Assembly (NCBI RefSeq): GCF_030682515.1
Contig: NZ_JAUXOD010000051.1
Location: 1-64,000, forward strand
DNA length: 64,000 nt
Direction: 5' to 3'
From: Hoeflea sp.
Lineage (GTDB): Bacteria > Pseudomonadota > Alphaproteobacteria > Rhizobiales > Rhizobiaceae
The notes under the pieces were generated by a model. It made no database searches and was not told where the DNA came from. It saw only the letters and a program-made list of their open reading frames with translations. Both the position numbers and the translations under genes were made by a program. Below, in pieces: positions 53,660-63,157 of this stretch (its first letter is position 1; every line of letters begins with the position of its first letter).

Positions 53660-54175
53660 TCAGGGCAGGGCCAGCACCGCGGCCGGAACGATCTCGCATC
53701 TGAGCCGGGTCATAGCGAGGCCGCGGCCCAGGCTTTCCAGCGACTGGCCGGATCTCGCATTGGCGATCGCCTGCGCCTTGGGGAGGAGGACGCCGTGTTC
53801 GAGCGCGGAGACGCGGCGGCGCATGCGGGCCATGAAGGGAAGCCGGTACTCCCGCGACGCCGAAAACCGCGCCGCCTGGCGGCCGGCTGCAACATGCTGG
53901 CCGATATGGTCGGTCCAGCCCAGGAGCGGCCGCGCGCCCGGTTCGATCAGCAGCAGCCAGTCGGCGCGCGCCGACCGCACCACGTCGCGCAGATCCGGAT
54001 CGTCAAGGAACCGGCACCCGGCCGAATCGGCCAGCAGTGCGGTGCCGTCGCGCGAGCCGCGGTCGAGGATCACCACCTCGGCGACAAGCCCTTCGACGGC
54101 GCCGTGGACAAGCGCCGCCAGCGTCACCGCCAGGGCCTTTTCCTGGTCCTTGCATTCAATGAAAACACTGATCAT
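53660..54175 (-). CDS. Short glycosyltransferase-2-like (GT-A fold) protein
   Basis: A 171-residue protein with the first part of a GT-A nucleotide-sugar fold: MISVFIECKDQEKALAVTLAAL, then VVILDRGSRDGT (the place of the first acidic motif), and WLLLIEPGARP in place of the DxD region. A true DxD is not seen and the length is about half that of a full GT2 enzyme, so catalytic activity is doubtful. An in-frame start 51 nt upstream would add 17 residues. Convergent with ispE and divergent from the radical SAM gene. Confidence 0.65.
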   Translation of the reverse strand: MISVFIECKDQEKALAVTLAALVHGAVEGLVAEVVILDRGSRDGTALLADSAGCRFLDDPDLRDVVRSARADWLLLIEPGARPLLGWTDHIGQHVAAGRQAARFSASREYRLPFMARMRRRVSALEHGVLLPKAQAIANARSGQSLESLGRGLAMTRLRCEIVPAAVLALP

Positions 54176-54261
54176 CGCCCCTTTTAGATCATGCGCGAGC
54201 GATGCGCCAGCCAGCCGGGCGGACACGAAACCGTCTCCAGCCAGACCGGTTTCGGATTTTT

Positions 54262-54276
54262 GTTCTTGCTATGTTC
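54262..54276 (+). promoter_or_regulatory. LexA (SOS) box upstream of the radical SAM gene
   Basis: GTTC-TTGCTAT-GTTC matches exactly the GTTC-N7-GTTC direct repeat bound by LexA in alphaproteobacteria. It is 90 nt before the start of the rightward radical SAM gene, in an AT-rich promoter-like stretch, and about 87 nt upstream of the leftward glycosyltransferase-like gene, so either or both could be damage-inducible. Confidence 0.7.
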
Positions 54277-54365
54277 CTTTTTATCAGATAGGAAAATAAT
54301 CACGAACGCGGCAATAGCCTTGCCCAACCACGAATTCTGTCCCGTCCGGGGCGTATGGAGGTCTT

Positions 54366-55523
54366 ATGCCAAGTCTTTCAGCGTTGAAACAGACTGCCTT
54401 TGTGCCTGGCCTGCAGGCGGCGGAAGCCAATGCGCTTGTGGCGGCCAGCGGCCTGCGCGTGAACGACGAGCGCGTCCGCGGCCGCGGCGCCGGGCTCAAC
54501 ATGCCGGGCCGCTATGAGATCAACAGCCGCGAGGTGTTTGACGACGGGTGGAGCAGCCTCGAGGACCTGGCGCCGTTCAAGACCGAGGTGCAGGTTGAAA
54601 AGCCGCGCACCGTCATCACGAAGAACCAGTCGCCCGATCTGTCCTTCGACCGCTCGATCAATCCCTACCGGGGCTGCGAGCATGGCTGCGTCTATTGTTT
54701 CGCCCGACCGACCCACGCCTATATGGGCTTGTCGGCGGGCGTCGATTTCGAGGCGCGGCTGTTTGCCAAGCCGGATGCGCCGCGGCTTCTGGAGCGGGAG
54801 CTGTCGCGGCCGGACTACAAGGTGCAGCCGATCGCCATCGGCACCAACACCGATCCCTACCAGCCGGTCGAGAAGCAGTGGCGCATCATGCGGCAACTGC
54901 TCGAGGTGCTGGAAGCCGCCGGCCATCCGGTCGGCATCGTCACCAAGTCGGCGCTGGTGGTGCGCGACATCGACATCCTGTCGCGCATGGCGTCCAAGGG
55001 GCTCGCCCGGGTGGCGCTGTCGGTGACGACGCTCGACCGGAAGCTGGCACGCACCATGGAGCCGCGCGCGGCGACGCCGGAAAAACGGCTTGAAGCTATG
55101 CGGGCGCTATCGAACGCCGGCATTCCGGTCTCGGTGATGGCGGCGCCGGTCATTCCGGGCCTCAACGATCACGAGATCGAGCGCATTCTCGATTCGGCCA
55201 AGGCCGCGGGCGCGGATGCGGCGGGCTACATCCTGCTGCGCCTGCCCATAGAGGTGAGCCCGCTGTTCCGGGACTGGCTGCTCAGGCATTATCCGGATCG
55301 CTACCGGCATGTGATGTCGCTGGTCCGCTCGATGCGCGGCGGCAAGGACTATGATGCCGAATTCGGCACGCGGATGCGCGGCACCGGCCCCTATGCCTGG
55401 CAGATCTCGCGCCGGTTCGACATGGCCGCCAAGCGGCTGGGCCTGAACCACAGGAAGGCGCCCTTGCGGGTGGACCAGTTCGTCCCGCCCCATGGCGAAG
55501 GGGTTCAGCTGAGCCTGCTTTAG
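54366..55523 (+). CDS. PA0069/Rv2578c family radical SAM protein (SplB-like)
   Basis: A 385-residue radical SAM enzyme of the COG1533 group distantly related to spore photoproduct lyase. The iron-sulfur cysteines follow CxxxCxxC (Cys104, Cys108, Cys111 in GCEHGCVYC), and GTNTDPYQPVEK and VTKSALVVRDIDIL are typical of the family. The product and substrate are unknown. TGGAGG lies close before the ATG at 54366. A LexA box in its promoter suggests a part in the DNA-damage response. Confidence 0.9.
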   Translation: MPSLSALKQTAFVPGLQAAEANALVAASGLRVNDERVRGRGAGLNMPGRYEINSREVFDDGWSSLEDLAPFKTEVQVEKPRTVITKNQSPDLSFDRSINPYRGCEHGCVYCFARPTHAYMGLSAGVDFEARLFAKPDAPRLLERELSRPDYKVQPIAIGTNTDPYQPVEKQWRIMRQLLEVLEAAGHPVGIVTKSALVVRDIDILSRMASKGLARVALSVTTLDRKLARTMEPRAATPEKRLEAMRALSNAGIPVSVMAAPVIPGLNDHEIERILDSAKAAGADAAGYILLRLPIEVSPLFRDWLLRHYPDRYRHVMSLVRSMRGGKDYDAEFGTRMRGTGPYAWQISRRFDMAAKRLGLNHRKAPLRVDQFVPPHGEGVQLSLL

Positions 55524-55704
55524 CCCCGGAACGGTCCGCCCGGCGGACGTTTGACGACTTGCCGCGCCGCCCTCAGGATGCGCGGCGACCCAATCCGGAC
55601 CGCCCGCCGCCCCATTGAGGGCAGTCCGGCGCCCGAGCGGCAATCCCGTCCCCAGCCGCCGGGCCTTGCAGAGGATCAGGCGGGTGTGCGAGTCTAGCCG
55701 CAAC

Positions 55705-56349
55705 ATGGCTCGTACCCCGCCTGATTCCCTGTTTCCCGACTACCCGGCAACGCCGGATGATCGCCATGAGCAGCAGGCCGTCAGACGCGGGTTCCGCCTC
55801 GTCGCGGGCCTTGATGAAGCCGGGCGCGGGCCCCTCGCGGGTCCGGTCGTGGCCGCCGCCGTCATCCTCGACCCTGCCTGCATTCCGGATGGACTGAATG
55901 ATTCCAAGGCGCTCAGGCCCGCGCGGCGGGAGGAACTGTTCGAGCTGATCATGGCGTCGTGCCATGTCGGCATCGCCAGCGCCTCGGCGCGCGAGATCGA
56001 GCGGACGGATATCCGCGCGGCAAGCCTTGCCGCCATGTGCCGGGCGCTGGCGGCGCTGCCGGTGAAGGCCGATTACGCGCTGGTCGATGGCCGCGACTTC
56101 CCCTCGGGCCTGTCTTGCCACGGCCTGGCGCTGATCAAGGGCGATGCACGCTCGCTTTCCATCGCAGCCGCCTCCATCGTCGCCAAGGTGGTACGCGACC
56201 GGATGATGATCCGCGCCGCCCTCGTCCATCCCTTCTACGGCTTTGACACGCACATGGGCTATGGCGCACCCAGGCACCTCACGGCGATCGCCGAGCACGG
56301 CCCCTGCCCGCTGCACCGCATGACCTTCCGGCCGCTGCGCACGGACTGA
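55705..56349 (+). CDS. rnhB: Ribonuclease HII
   Basis: RnhB cleaves RNA-DNA junctions, removing misincorporated ribonucleotides. The 214-residue protein shows the DEAGRG active-site motif (Asp37, Glu38), the LNDSKAL loop, the third acidic residue in YALVDGRD near 129, and [17 protein letters not shown]. The ATG at 55705 begins just ahead of the conserved region; longer upstream frames lack support. Convergent with the atp operon terminator. Confidence 0.95.
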   Translation: MARTPPDSLFPDYPATPDDRHEQQAVRRGFRLVAGLDEAGRGPLAGPVVAAAVILDPACIPDGLNDSKALRPARREELFELIMASCHVGIASASAREIERTDIRAASLAAMCRALAALPVKADYALVDGRDFPSGLSCHGLALIKGDARSLSIAAASIVAKVVRDRMMIRAALVHPFYGFDTHMGYGAPRHLTAIAEHGPCPLHRMTFRPLRTD

Positions 56350-56441
56350 GCCCCTGTTGCCCTGGCTGATCATTCCCGGTCACGGGCACAGGGACGGCCG
56401 CGAGGCGTGCAGCAGGTTGCCGGACAAGGGAATCGCCAACG

Positions 56442-56470
56442 AAAAAGGGCCGGGAGATGATCCCGGCCCT
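56442..56470 (-). terminator. Intrinsic terminator of the Fo ATP synthase operon
   Basis: Read on the minus strand, GGGCCGGGA and TCCCGGCCC form a perfect 9-bp stem with a 5-nt loop, followed by TTTTT. It lies 25 nt beyond the atpF stop and on the far side of the convergent rnhB, so it closes the leftward atp transcript. Confidence 0.9.
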
Positions 56471-56494
56471 GAACGGCAGTGGCGTGCGGCAGGC

Positions 56495-56974
56495 TCAGTT
56501 GAGCCGGGTCTTCATCTCGCCCAGCGATGACTTGAACAGCTCGGCTGAGGCCTTGCCGTCGACCTTCGACGCAATCAGCTTCTCGGCGGCGGTGATCGCC
56601 AGGTCGACAGCCTTGGCGCGGACCTCGTTGATCGCGTCGGTCTCGGCCTGCTGGATCTTCTGCTCGGCCATGGCGGTGCGGCGGCTGACATATTCCTCGG
56701 TCTTGGCCTTGGCTTCCTCGCGCAGCACGGCGGCTTCCCGCTCGGCGGCGCCCAGGATGCCCTTGGCTTCGGATTCCGCTTCCTTGCGCTTGCGCTGATA
56801 CTCGGCCAGCAACTGCTGGGCCTCCTCGCGCAACTGCTTGGCCTGCTCGAGTTCATTGCGGATCTGGTCGGCGCGCTTGTCGAGCGAACCGGTGATCATC
56901 GCAGGCACCTTCACATAGGCCAGGATGCCCAGGAAGATGATAAGCCCGACGAGGGCAAAGAATGATGCGTCCAT
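56495..56974 (-). CDS. atpF: ATP synthase Fo subunit b
   Basis: A 159-residue stator subunit with one N-terminal membrane helix (about 5-25, FALVGLIIFLGILAYVKVP) and a long charged helix typical of the peripheral stalk that holds F1 against the rotor. It begins 15 nt after the b' gene stop. Alphaproteobacteria encode two b-type chains; this one lacks the longer N-terminal leader of b'. Last gene of the Fo operon. Confidence 0.94.
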   Translation of the reverse strand: MDASFFALVGLIIFLGILAYVKVPAMITGSLDKRADQIRNELEQAKQLREEAQQLLAEYQRKRKEAESEAKGILGAAEREAAVLREEAKAKTEEYVSRRTAMAEQKIQQAETDAINEVRAKAVDLAITAAEKLIASKVDGKASAELFKSSLGEMKTRLN

Positions 56975-56989
56975 GATCGTCGTCTCCGC

Positions 56990-57574
56990 TTACTTGCCGG
57001 ATGCAGCACGGATCGCGGCTGCGACCTCGGCTTTGGTCACGGAACCACCCAGGAGATGCTTGACCACATCCGTGGCGGTTTCCTCGGCGATGGTGTCAAC
57101 TTCGGCCAGCGCCTTGTCCTTGATGGCCAGGATGCTTTTCTCGGCATCCATCATCTTGGCGTTCAGTTCGGCTTCGGTCTTGGTCCGTTCGGCTTCGGCT
57201 GCGGCCTTGGCCTTCTCGCGCGCGGTCTCGGCGATGGCGGAGGCCTTCTTGCGTGCTTCGGCCAGTTCCTGCTCGTAGGCGGCAATGGCTGCGTCGGCCT
57301 CTTCCTTCAGACGATTGGCTTCATCGAGATCCTGCGCGATCCGGTCGCGCCGGTGCTCCAGGATGCCGCCGATGCGCGGCACGATGACCCGCGACATGAA
57401 CAGGTAGAACAGGCCGAAGGTGATCGCCAGCCACAGGAGCTGCGAGGCATAGGTCGAGGAATCGAAGGGCGGAAATGCGCCGCCACCGTGGGTTTCGCCA
57501 CCCGGTGCAACGGTTTCCGAATTTGTGCCTTCGGTGGGGTTGGACTGGGCGTAGGCCGGGGTCACAACAAACAT
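56990..57574 (-). CDS. ATP synthase Fo subunit b'
   Basis: A 194-residue second b-type stator chain. Residues 1 to about 50 form an unusual Gly/Pro-rich leader beginning [10 protein letters not shown], followed by one membrane helix ([21 protein letters not shown]) and a long Ala/Glu/Lys helix with heptad character. ATG 57574 has GGAGG at the right spacing and is preferred to an in-frame ATG 54 nt upstream. Forms a heterodimer with subunit b (family knowledge). Confidence 0.93.
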   Translation of the reverse strand: MFVVTPAYAQSNPTEGTNSETVAPGGETHGGGAFPPFDSSTYASQLLWLAITFGLFYLFMSRVIVPRIGGILEHRRDRIAQDLDEANRLKEEADAAIAAYEQELAEARKKASAIAETAREKAKAAAEAERTKTEAELNAKMMDAEKSILAIKDKALAEVDTIAEETATDVVKHLLGGSVTKAEVAAAIRAASGK

Positions 57575-57639
57575 GGTCGCCTCCAGATGAAATGCCACGC
57601 CGGTGATCCGGCGTGGCAAGACTGACACTCGTTCGACGA

Positions 57640-57867
57640 TTAGACGGCGAAGAGGAGAAGGAGGGCAACGAGCAGCGAGAAGATGCCCAGAGCTTCGGTC
57701 ACGGCAAAGCCGAAGATCAGACGGCCGAACTGGCCGTCAGCTGCCGACGGATTGCGCAGGGCGCCTGCCAGGTAGCTGCCGAAGATGTTGCCCAGGCCGA
57801 TGCCTGCGCCGCCCATGCCGAGGCAAGCGATGCCGGCGCCGATGTACTTTGCTGCTTCTGCTTCCAT
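57640..57867 (-). CDS. atpE: ATP synthase Fo subunit c
   Basis: The 75-residue rotor-ring proteolipid, two membrane helices joined by a polar RNPSA loop. The proton-carrying carboxylate is Glu58 in [10 protein letters not shown], and the first helix has the packed glycine pattern [11 protein letters not shown]. The ion-binding context lacks the Gln/Ser-Thr set of sodium-type rings, so a proton ring is expected. AAAGGAG lies ahead of the ATG at 57867. Confidence 0.97.
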   Translation of the reverse strand: MEAEAAKYIGAGIACLGMGGAGIGLGNIFGSYLAGALRNPSAADGQFGRLIFGFAVTEALGIFSLLVALLLLFAV

Positions 57868-57932
57868 GATAAAACTCCTTTGGAATGGGATGGATGCGAT
57901 TTGGCTGGCGGCGAACCGCCGGTGAAGGGATC

Positions 57933-58682
57933 CTAGTGGCCGGGGTGCAGGGCGTCGTTGAGGTACATGCAGGTCAGCACCGCAAAGACATAGGCCTGAA
58001 GGAAGGCGACGAGGAATTCGAGACCGGTCAAGGCTACGGTCATGGCGAGCGGCAGGATGGCACCGCCGATGCCGAGCGCGCCCATGCTGCCCAGCGAAAC
58101 GACGAAGCCCGCGAACACCTTGAGCGTGATGTGGCCGGCCAGCATGTTGGCGAACAGACGAACTGACAGGCTGATCGGACGCGACAGGAAGGAGATGACC
58201 TCGATCATCACCACCAGCGGCATCAGGATGCCGGGCACGCCCGAAGGCACGAACAGATTGAGGAAATGCAGGCCGTGCTTCCAGAAGCCGTAGACCACCA
58301 CGGTGCCGACGACGAGCATGGCGAGCGCGAAGGTGACGATCAGGTGGCTGGTGATGGTGAAGAAATAGGGGAACATGCCGATGAGGTTCGCCACCAGTAC
58401 GAACATGAACAGCGAGAACACCATCGGGAAGAAGCGCATGCCCTGCGATCCGGCCCCGTCGCGCAGCATCGCGGCCACGAATTCATAGGACATTTCCGAC
58501 ACCGACTGCAGACGCGACGGGATCAGGCCGCGATTGGCGGTGGTCAGGAACAGAAACCCTGCGGCGGCAGCCACGGTCGCCACCATGAACAGCGAGGAAT
58601 TGGTGAACGACAGGTCCAGCCCGCCAATCTCGATGGGGACGAGCCGGGTGATCTGGAACTGGTGTATCGGATCGTTGGCCAC
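57933..58682 (-). CDS. atpB: ATP synthase Fo subunit a
   Basis: The 249-residue stator proton-channel subunit, with five to six membrane helices. The essential arginine is in [13 protein letters not shown] near 169-172; the last helices ([31 protein letters not shown]) form the outlet half-channel. Between atpI (37 nt upstream) and atpE (65 nt downstream). Confidence 0.96.
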   Translation of the reverse strand: MANDPIHQFQITRLVPIEIGGLDLSFTNSSLFMVATVAAAAGFLFLTTANRGLIPSRLQSVSEMSYEFVAAMLRDGAGSQGMRFFPMVFSLFMFVLVANLIGMFPYFFTITSHLIVTFALAMLVVGTVVVYGFWKHGLHFLNLFVPSGVPGILMPLVVMIEVISFLSRPISLSVRLFANMLAGHITLKVFAGFVVSLGSMGALGIGGAILPLAMTVALTGLEFLVAFLQAYVFAVLTCMYLNDALHPGH

Positions 58683-58719
58683 TTCACGCCTCTTTCTCGC
58701 ACTCCGGTCAAACCGGACA

Positions 58720-59127
58720 TTATTTCCTGTCGTCGTCCCCGCGACCCGAGGTGCGGCTCCACCCGGCCGGATTGGACTGGGCGACCGCGCCGGTCGAGCG
58801 CAGGATATTCAGCACCCCGGCGCAGAACCCCAGGATCAGAAACACAATCAGGCCCCAGGGCGATGTCCCCAAGAACCGATCGAACACGTAGCCCAGAAGC
58901 GCTCCAACGATCACGCCGGCGATGAACTCGCTCGACAGCTTGACCGCAAGCGCATAGCCCTTCGCGGCTTCCCTGTTCCCGCCTTCGCCGGGCTCCACCT
59001 TGCGGCGGGCGAGAAGTTCGGAATCGAGTCGCTGACTGCGGGCCTTCAGGCTTTCCGAGCCGTCCCCTTCCATTCCGCCGCCTGCGCCCGGAGTGTCCGA
59101 GCCGCCTGTCCCGCGCTTTTCATCCAT
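58720..59127 (-). CDS. atpI: AtpZ/AtpI family ATP synthase accessory protein
   Basis: A 135-residue protein that opens the Fo operon. The first 60 residues are hydrophilic and Gly/Arg-rich; two membrane helices follow ([20 protein letters not shown] and [19 protein letters not shown]). AtpI/AtpZ proteins assist c-ring assembly and Mg2+ entry in other bacteria. A sigma70-like promoter lies 60 nt upstream. Confidence 0.9.
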   Translation of the reverse strand: MDEKRGTGGSDTPGAGGGMEGDGSESLKARSQRLDSELLARRKVEPGEGGNREAAKGYALAVKLSSEFIAGVIVGALLGYVFDRFLGTSPWGLIVFLILGFCAGVLNILRSTGAVAQSNPAGWSRTSGRGDDDRK

Positions 59128-59187
59128 GGATGCGCACCCCTGACACGCGAGCGACGACTTGGAAAAAGCCGCTTCGAAGTCGGGCGC

Positions 59188-59216
59188 AACATAGTTTTAG
59201 GTCAGGTTATAGTCAA
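59188..59216 (-). promoter_or_regulatory. Promoter of the atpI-B-E-b'-b operon
   Basis: On the minus strand, TTGACT (59211-59216) and TATGTT (59188-59193) are separated by exactly 17 bases, close to the sigma70 consensus. The start of transcription would fall near 59181, about 54 nt before the atpI ATG. This is the best-supported promoter in the window. Confidence 0.75.
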
Positions 59217-59256
59217 GGCGCGGAAGGGCTTAAGCGCGAGACGTTTTTCTTCATTT

Positions 59257-59274
59257 GTATCAATAACTTGATAC
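59257..59274. promoter_or_regulatory. 18-bp palindrome upstream of the atp promoter
   Basis: GTATCAA-TAAC-TTGATAC is a perfect inverted repeat centred about 50 nt upstream of the atp -35 box. A related half-site GTATCA lies about 25 nt further on. It could bind an activator or repressor of the Fo operon; the inverted order of ATCAA and TTGAT means it is not a standard FNR/FixK box. Confidence 0.5.
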
Positions 59275-59366
59275 GCCCCGCCCAGGGCCGGCTACGTTAG
59301 TATCAGAAAAACTTGGCGGGCCGCGCCAGACTCAGGCGGACTGTGACGCGCAGGCCGCAGGCCGGC

Positions 59367-60545
59367 TCAGGACCAGCCGCCGCCATAGGTCACATAGAAA
59401 ATGTGCAGCCCGATCTTGCCGACCTTGCGCATCTTGCGGGCCCAGGGCGGGCTCACATAGGTGGCATGGTAGTGGGTGGAGGACCCCACTTCCTTGAGCC
59501 AGATCTTGCCTGCGGTGGTGGCGAGCGCGATTTCCTCTGCCATGTTCCAGTGCTTTTGGGACCTGACCCGATCCTTGATGCCATCGCAGGCAAAGGAAAA
59601 CTGGCAACGGTTGCGCCAGCTTTCATTCTGATAGACCACGCCGCAAATCGTGTCGGGATAGGTCGGATTGCGCACCCGGTTGAGAATCACTTGGGCTACA
59701 GCGGCCTGGCCCTTGAGGGATTCGCCACGGGCTTCGAAATAGATCCCGGCCGCCAGGCACCGCTGTTCAGCAGCCGAGAACGTCGAGGGCGGCAATGCCG
59801 TGCCTGCCCAGCCATGATCATCCTTTTCCACCGGTGGCAGGAAGCGGCCACGCTGGGTTTCCTCGCGCAGCACCGAGCTGAAGGGCGACTGCTTGGCGTA
59901 GTCGGGCGCAGGCGGCGCATAGGCCGTGGCGAGGATGTCGGGATTGTCGTTGGTCACCAGGCTCGCCAGCATCGCCGGCACCTGCGGCGCGGCCTTCTGC
60001 TTGCCCCTGGTGTAGAACGCATTGGCGATCTTGAGTTCCTTGCCGCGGATCTCGGGCTTGAGGAAAGCCATGGCGCTCTCGGCATCCAGCGACGGCTGCA
60101 GGAGATTGGACTGGCGCTCGAGCACCGAGCCTGCGGAAAAATCCTTGGGCGGCTGCACCGGGGCGACAGCGATGACCCGGCCCTTCTTGAGGCTGCGGGT
60201 CACGCGATCGGCGTCCGGACGCGGATCGGCGGCGCCGACCTTGCCCAGGAATGCGATCTTGTCGCCATTGGGCAGGGTGATGCCCGCGCCCGAGGCGATG
60301 GAGGAGGTCAGCACCGGGTCGGCGAATTCAAGCTCGGCCGCCTGGATCGATCCGGCCGGAGACGCGGTGAGCGCGGTTTTCCACCGCGCATCGCCGCCCG
60401 CGCTGCCAGCCAGAAGCGTGGCCATGTCGGCATGGGAGGTGACGGTCGGGGTCAAGAGAAAGGCAGCAAGTCCCAAAACCACGGGCGCTGACAGGCGGCT
60501 AAGCAGGGGATGACCGCTGCCGGGCAAACGACGCTTCTGACGCAA
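59367..60545 (-). CDS. SleB-like cell wall hydrolase
   Basis: A 392-residue exported protein with an N-terminal hydrophobic signal-anchor (about 15-40) and a C-terminal Hydrolase_2 (SleB-type lytic) domain from about 265: CLAAGIYFEARGESLKGQAAVAQVILNRV, NESWRNRCQFSFACDG and THYHATYVSPPWA. The glutamate in YFEARGE is the likely catalytic acid. The middle 200 residues are variable. Expected to cleave peptidoglycan for growth or division. ATG 60545. Long intergenic distance on its left holds the atp promoter. Confidence 0.92.
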   Translation of the reverse strand: MRQKRRLPGSGHPLLSRLSAPVVLGLAAFLLTPTVTSHADMATLLAGSAGGDARWKTALTASPAGSIQAAELEFADPVLTSSIASGAGITLPNGDKIAFLGKVGAADPRPDADRVTRSLKKGRVIAVAPVQPPKDFSAGSVLERQSNLLQPSLDAESAMAFLKPEIRGKELKIANAFYTRGKQKAAPQVPAMLASLVTNDNPDILATAYAPPAPDYAKQSPFSSVLREETQRGRFLPPVEKDDHGWAGTALPPSTFSAAEQRCLAAGIYFEARGESLKGQAAVAQVILNRVRNPTYPDTICGVVYQNESWRNRCQFSFACDGIKDRVRSQKHWNMAEEIALATTAGKIWLKEVGSSTHYHATYVSPPWARKMRKVGKIGLHIFYVTYGGGWS

Positions 60546-60803
60546 AACAACAACTCCGGAACTCGGGACAGGTACAGGATACGTCCCGGCAGAATGGAGT
60601 ATTAACCTTGATGGAGCGTTAATGAGCGCCTCCGAATGTTCGGGCTGATGGCGGCAAGATCTCGAACACGCTGAAAGGCCCGGTTCGCGCAGGCCGAAAA
60701 GACGCCCGGGCGCAGGGGCGCCCCAGCACGTCTGTCGCCGCAGAACATGTCCGATTTAAGGACCCGCACCGGGGCCGAGCCGCGGCCTGTCAGTTCGGAA
60801 AAT

Positions 60804-62303
60804 TCAGCCGCTGCGCTTCTTGGGGGCAAGTTTGCCCGACACCGTGCGCCGGGTGGACTTCTTCGGCATGACCGAAGCCCGCTTGGTCTTGCCGTCCTTG
60901 GGCGCATAGGGATTGTCGCCGCTGCGATAGACGACGCGCAGCGGAATGCCGGGCATGTCGAAATCCGCGCGCAGCGAGTTCATCAGGTAGCGGGTGTAGG
61001 ACTCGGGCACGGCGTCGGGACGCGTACAGGAGATCATGAAGCCGGGCGGGCGCGACTTGATCTGCGTCATGTATTTGAGCTTGAGCCTGCGCCCGGAAAC
61101 CGCCGGCGGCGGGTGATGGCCCTGGACATGATCGAGCCAGCGATTGAGCTTGGCGGTGGAGATGCGCTTGTTCCAGACGCGATGCACCATCGCGATGTTT
61201 TCCATCAGCCGCTCGAGCCCGTCGCCGGTCTGGCCGGCCACGGTGACAGCGCGGATGCCGCGGATCTGCGGCAGCAGCCGTTCGGTCATCTCCCTCAGTT
61301 CGGCGAGCTTTTCCTGGCGGTTGTCGATCAGGTCCCACTTGTTGAAGGCAATCACGGGCGCCCTGCCCTCGCGCACGATCAGATCGGCAATCTGCAGATC
61401 CTGCTTCTCGAAGGGGATGGTCGAGTCGAACACCACCACCACCACTTCGGCGAAGCGGATGGCGCGGAGCGGGTCGGCGACCGAGAGCTTCTCGAGCTTT
61501 TCCTGGACGCGCGCCTTGCGGCGAAGCCCTGCGGTGTCGAACAGCTTGATCTTGCGGCCGCGCCATTCGAAATCGACGGCGATGGAATCGCGCGTGATGC
61601 CCGCTTCCGGACCGGTCAGCAGCCGTTCCTGGCCGAGGAACCGGTTGATCAGCGTCGACTTGCCGGCATTGGGCCGACCGACGATGGCGACGCGCAGCGG
61701 CTTGGTCTCGTCATAGTCGGGGCCTTCGTCCTCCTCGTCGGGAGAGGAGACATCGATATCGGTGACGGCTTCAGCCATCGGATCGTCCTTGGGCGGAAAG
61801 CACCGCTCCTCGCCGAAGGCCGCGACGATGGCGTCGCGCAGGTCGAGCATGCCACCGCCATGTTCGGCCGAAATCGGACAGGGTTCGCCGAGCCCCAGCC
61901 GGTAGGCATCGTACATGCCCGATTCCGAGCCCTTGGATTCGGCCTTGTTGGCGACCAGCACCACCGGCTTGCCGCGCTTGCGCAGGATATCGGCGAGCAA
62001 TTCGTCGGCCGGCGTCAGGCCCGACTTGGCGTCGATCAGGAACAGCGCGCCGTCGGCCTCGTCCATGGCCATCTCGCTCTGGGCGCGCATGCGGCCTTCG
62101 AGCGTGTCGGGTCCGGCCACTTCCAGGCCCGCGGTGTCGATCATGCGGAACCTGAGGTCGACCAGCTTGGCGTCGCCCGGACGGCGGTCGCGGGTCACGC
62201 CCGGCGTGTCGTCGACCAGCGCCAGCTTGCGGCCGGCCAGACGGTTGAACAGGGTCGACTTGCCGACATTGGGGCGTCCGACGATGGCGAGGGTGATGCT
62301 CAT
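60804..62303 (-). CDS. der: Ribosome assembly GTPase Der
   Basis: Der (EngA) has two tandem GTPase domains and a C-terminal KH-like domain and is essential for 50S assembly. First G domain: GRPNVGKS at 8-15 and DTPG near 53; second: GRPNAGKS near 210 with DTAG near 258 and NKWD near 325; KH-like part to 499. An Arg/Lys-rich C-terminus (PKKSTRR, APKKRSG) extends the end. ATG 62303 begins [17 protein letters not shown]; a longer frame upstream is not supported. Follows the YfgM-like gene by 49 nt. Confidence 0.96.
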   Translation of the reverse strand: MSITLAIVGRPNVGKSTLFNRLAGRKLALVDDTPGVTRDRRPGDAKLVDLRFRMIDTAGLEVAGPDTLEGRMRAQSEMAMDEADGALFLIDAKSGLTPADELLADILRKRGKPVVLVANKAESKGSESGMYDAYRLGLGEPCPISAEHGGGMLDLRDAIVAAFGEERCFPPKDDPMAEAVTDIDVSSPDEEDEGPDYDETKPLRVAIVGRPNAGKSTLINRFLGQERLLTGPEAGITRDSIAVDFEWRGRKIKLFDTAGLRRKARVQEKLEKLSVADPLRAIRFAEVVVVVFDSTIPFEKQDLQIADLIVREGRAPVIAFNKWDLIDNRQEKLAELREMTERLLPQIRGIRAVTVAGQTGDGLERLMENIAMVHRVWNKRISTAKLNRWLDHVQGHHPPPAVSGRRLKLKYMTQIKSRPPGFMISCTRPDAVPESYTRYLMNSLRADFDMPGIPLRVVYRSGDNPYAPKDGKTKRASVMPKKSTRRTVSGKLAPKKRSG

Positions 62304-62352
62304 GGGTGGTCCTTGCCCGAAGGCCAAGTCATCGTCCGGGGTGCCGGAGCGA

Positions 62353-63024
62353 TCAGGATGCGCCGCCCTGCGCGGCAATCATGTCGAGCATAAGGCCGGC
62401 GCGCGTCTGGATGCCGTTGGGGGCTTCCTGGTCGGCGACGATCTCCTCAAACCAGCGGGACGCCTGCTGCAGTTCGCCGGCCTTGAAGGCGGCGATCCCG
62501 AGCGCATCGCGAGCCGAGTGGCGGGCCGGATTGCCGGGGACGGCGAGCACTTCAACCTCCGAGGAGACCTCGGCATAGCTGCCGTGGTCAACCAGCAGAT
62601 AGGCCGCCCTGAGCCGCGCCGCGTCGCGGATCGCCACCGGCTGGGAGGCGTCCCTGCCGATCGAGGAGAAGGCGGCGATGGCCGCCGCCGCATCGCCCTT
62701 GTCGGCCAGGACCGTGGCTGCGCGCATGCGCGCCAGCACCGGGTAGGAGCCGTAGCCGGTCTTCTCGAGTTCCTGGAATTCGGCCAGCGCCGCATCGGCG
62801 TCGCCCGTTCGGGCCTTTTCCAGCGCCGCCAGGAACACGTCGCCCGAGCGGGCGGCGGTGGTTTCCTTCCAGTACTCCCAGCCGCGCAGGCCCGCGGTGA
62901 CGGCAACGATGCCAATGGCGAGACCAAGGATGACAAAACGGAACCGCTTCCACAGCGCCTTCATGTAATCCGAGCGAATGTCGTCATTGACTTCGCGGAT
63001 GAATGTCGAATTGTCGTCAGCCAT
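62353..63024 (-). CDS. YfgM-like tetratricopeptide protein
   Basis: A 223-residue inner-membrane protein with a short cytosolic N-terminus, one membrane helix (about 28-46, [20 protein letters not shown]) and a periplasmic TPR_21-type domain. E. coli YfgM works with PpiD at the SecYEG translocon. The YfgM-like gene directly before der is a common arrangement. ATG at 63024. Confidence 0.9.
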   Translation of the reverse strand: MADDNSTFIREVNDDIRSDYMKALWKRFRFVILGLAIGIVAVTAGLRGWEYWKETTAARSGDVFLAALEKARTGDADAALAEFQELEKTGYGSYPVLARMRAATVLADKGDAAAAIAAFSSIGRDASQPVAIRDAARLRAAYLLVDHGSYAEVSSEVEVLAVPGNPARHSARDALGIAAFKAGELQQASRWFEEIVADQEAPNGIQTRAGLMLDMIAAQGGAS

Positions 63025-63157
63025 GGCGTCACCGGCCGGCGCCGGTCCTCTCGTGATTTTGCCGCGAGCGGCGTTGTGGGGGCCTTCTAGCCGATTTTAC
63101 GCATTCTGTAAGGGGGTGAGGCGTTGATTGCGCCAAAGCGCCCTGCCGCCAGCCCTG

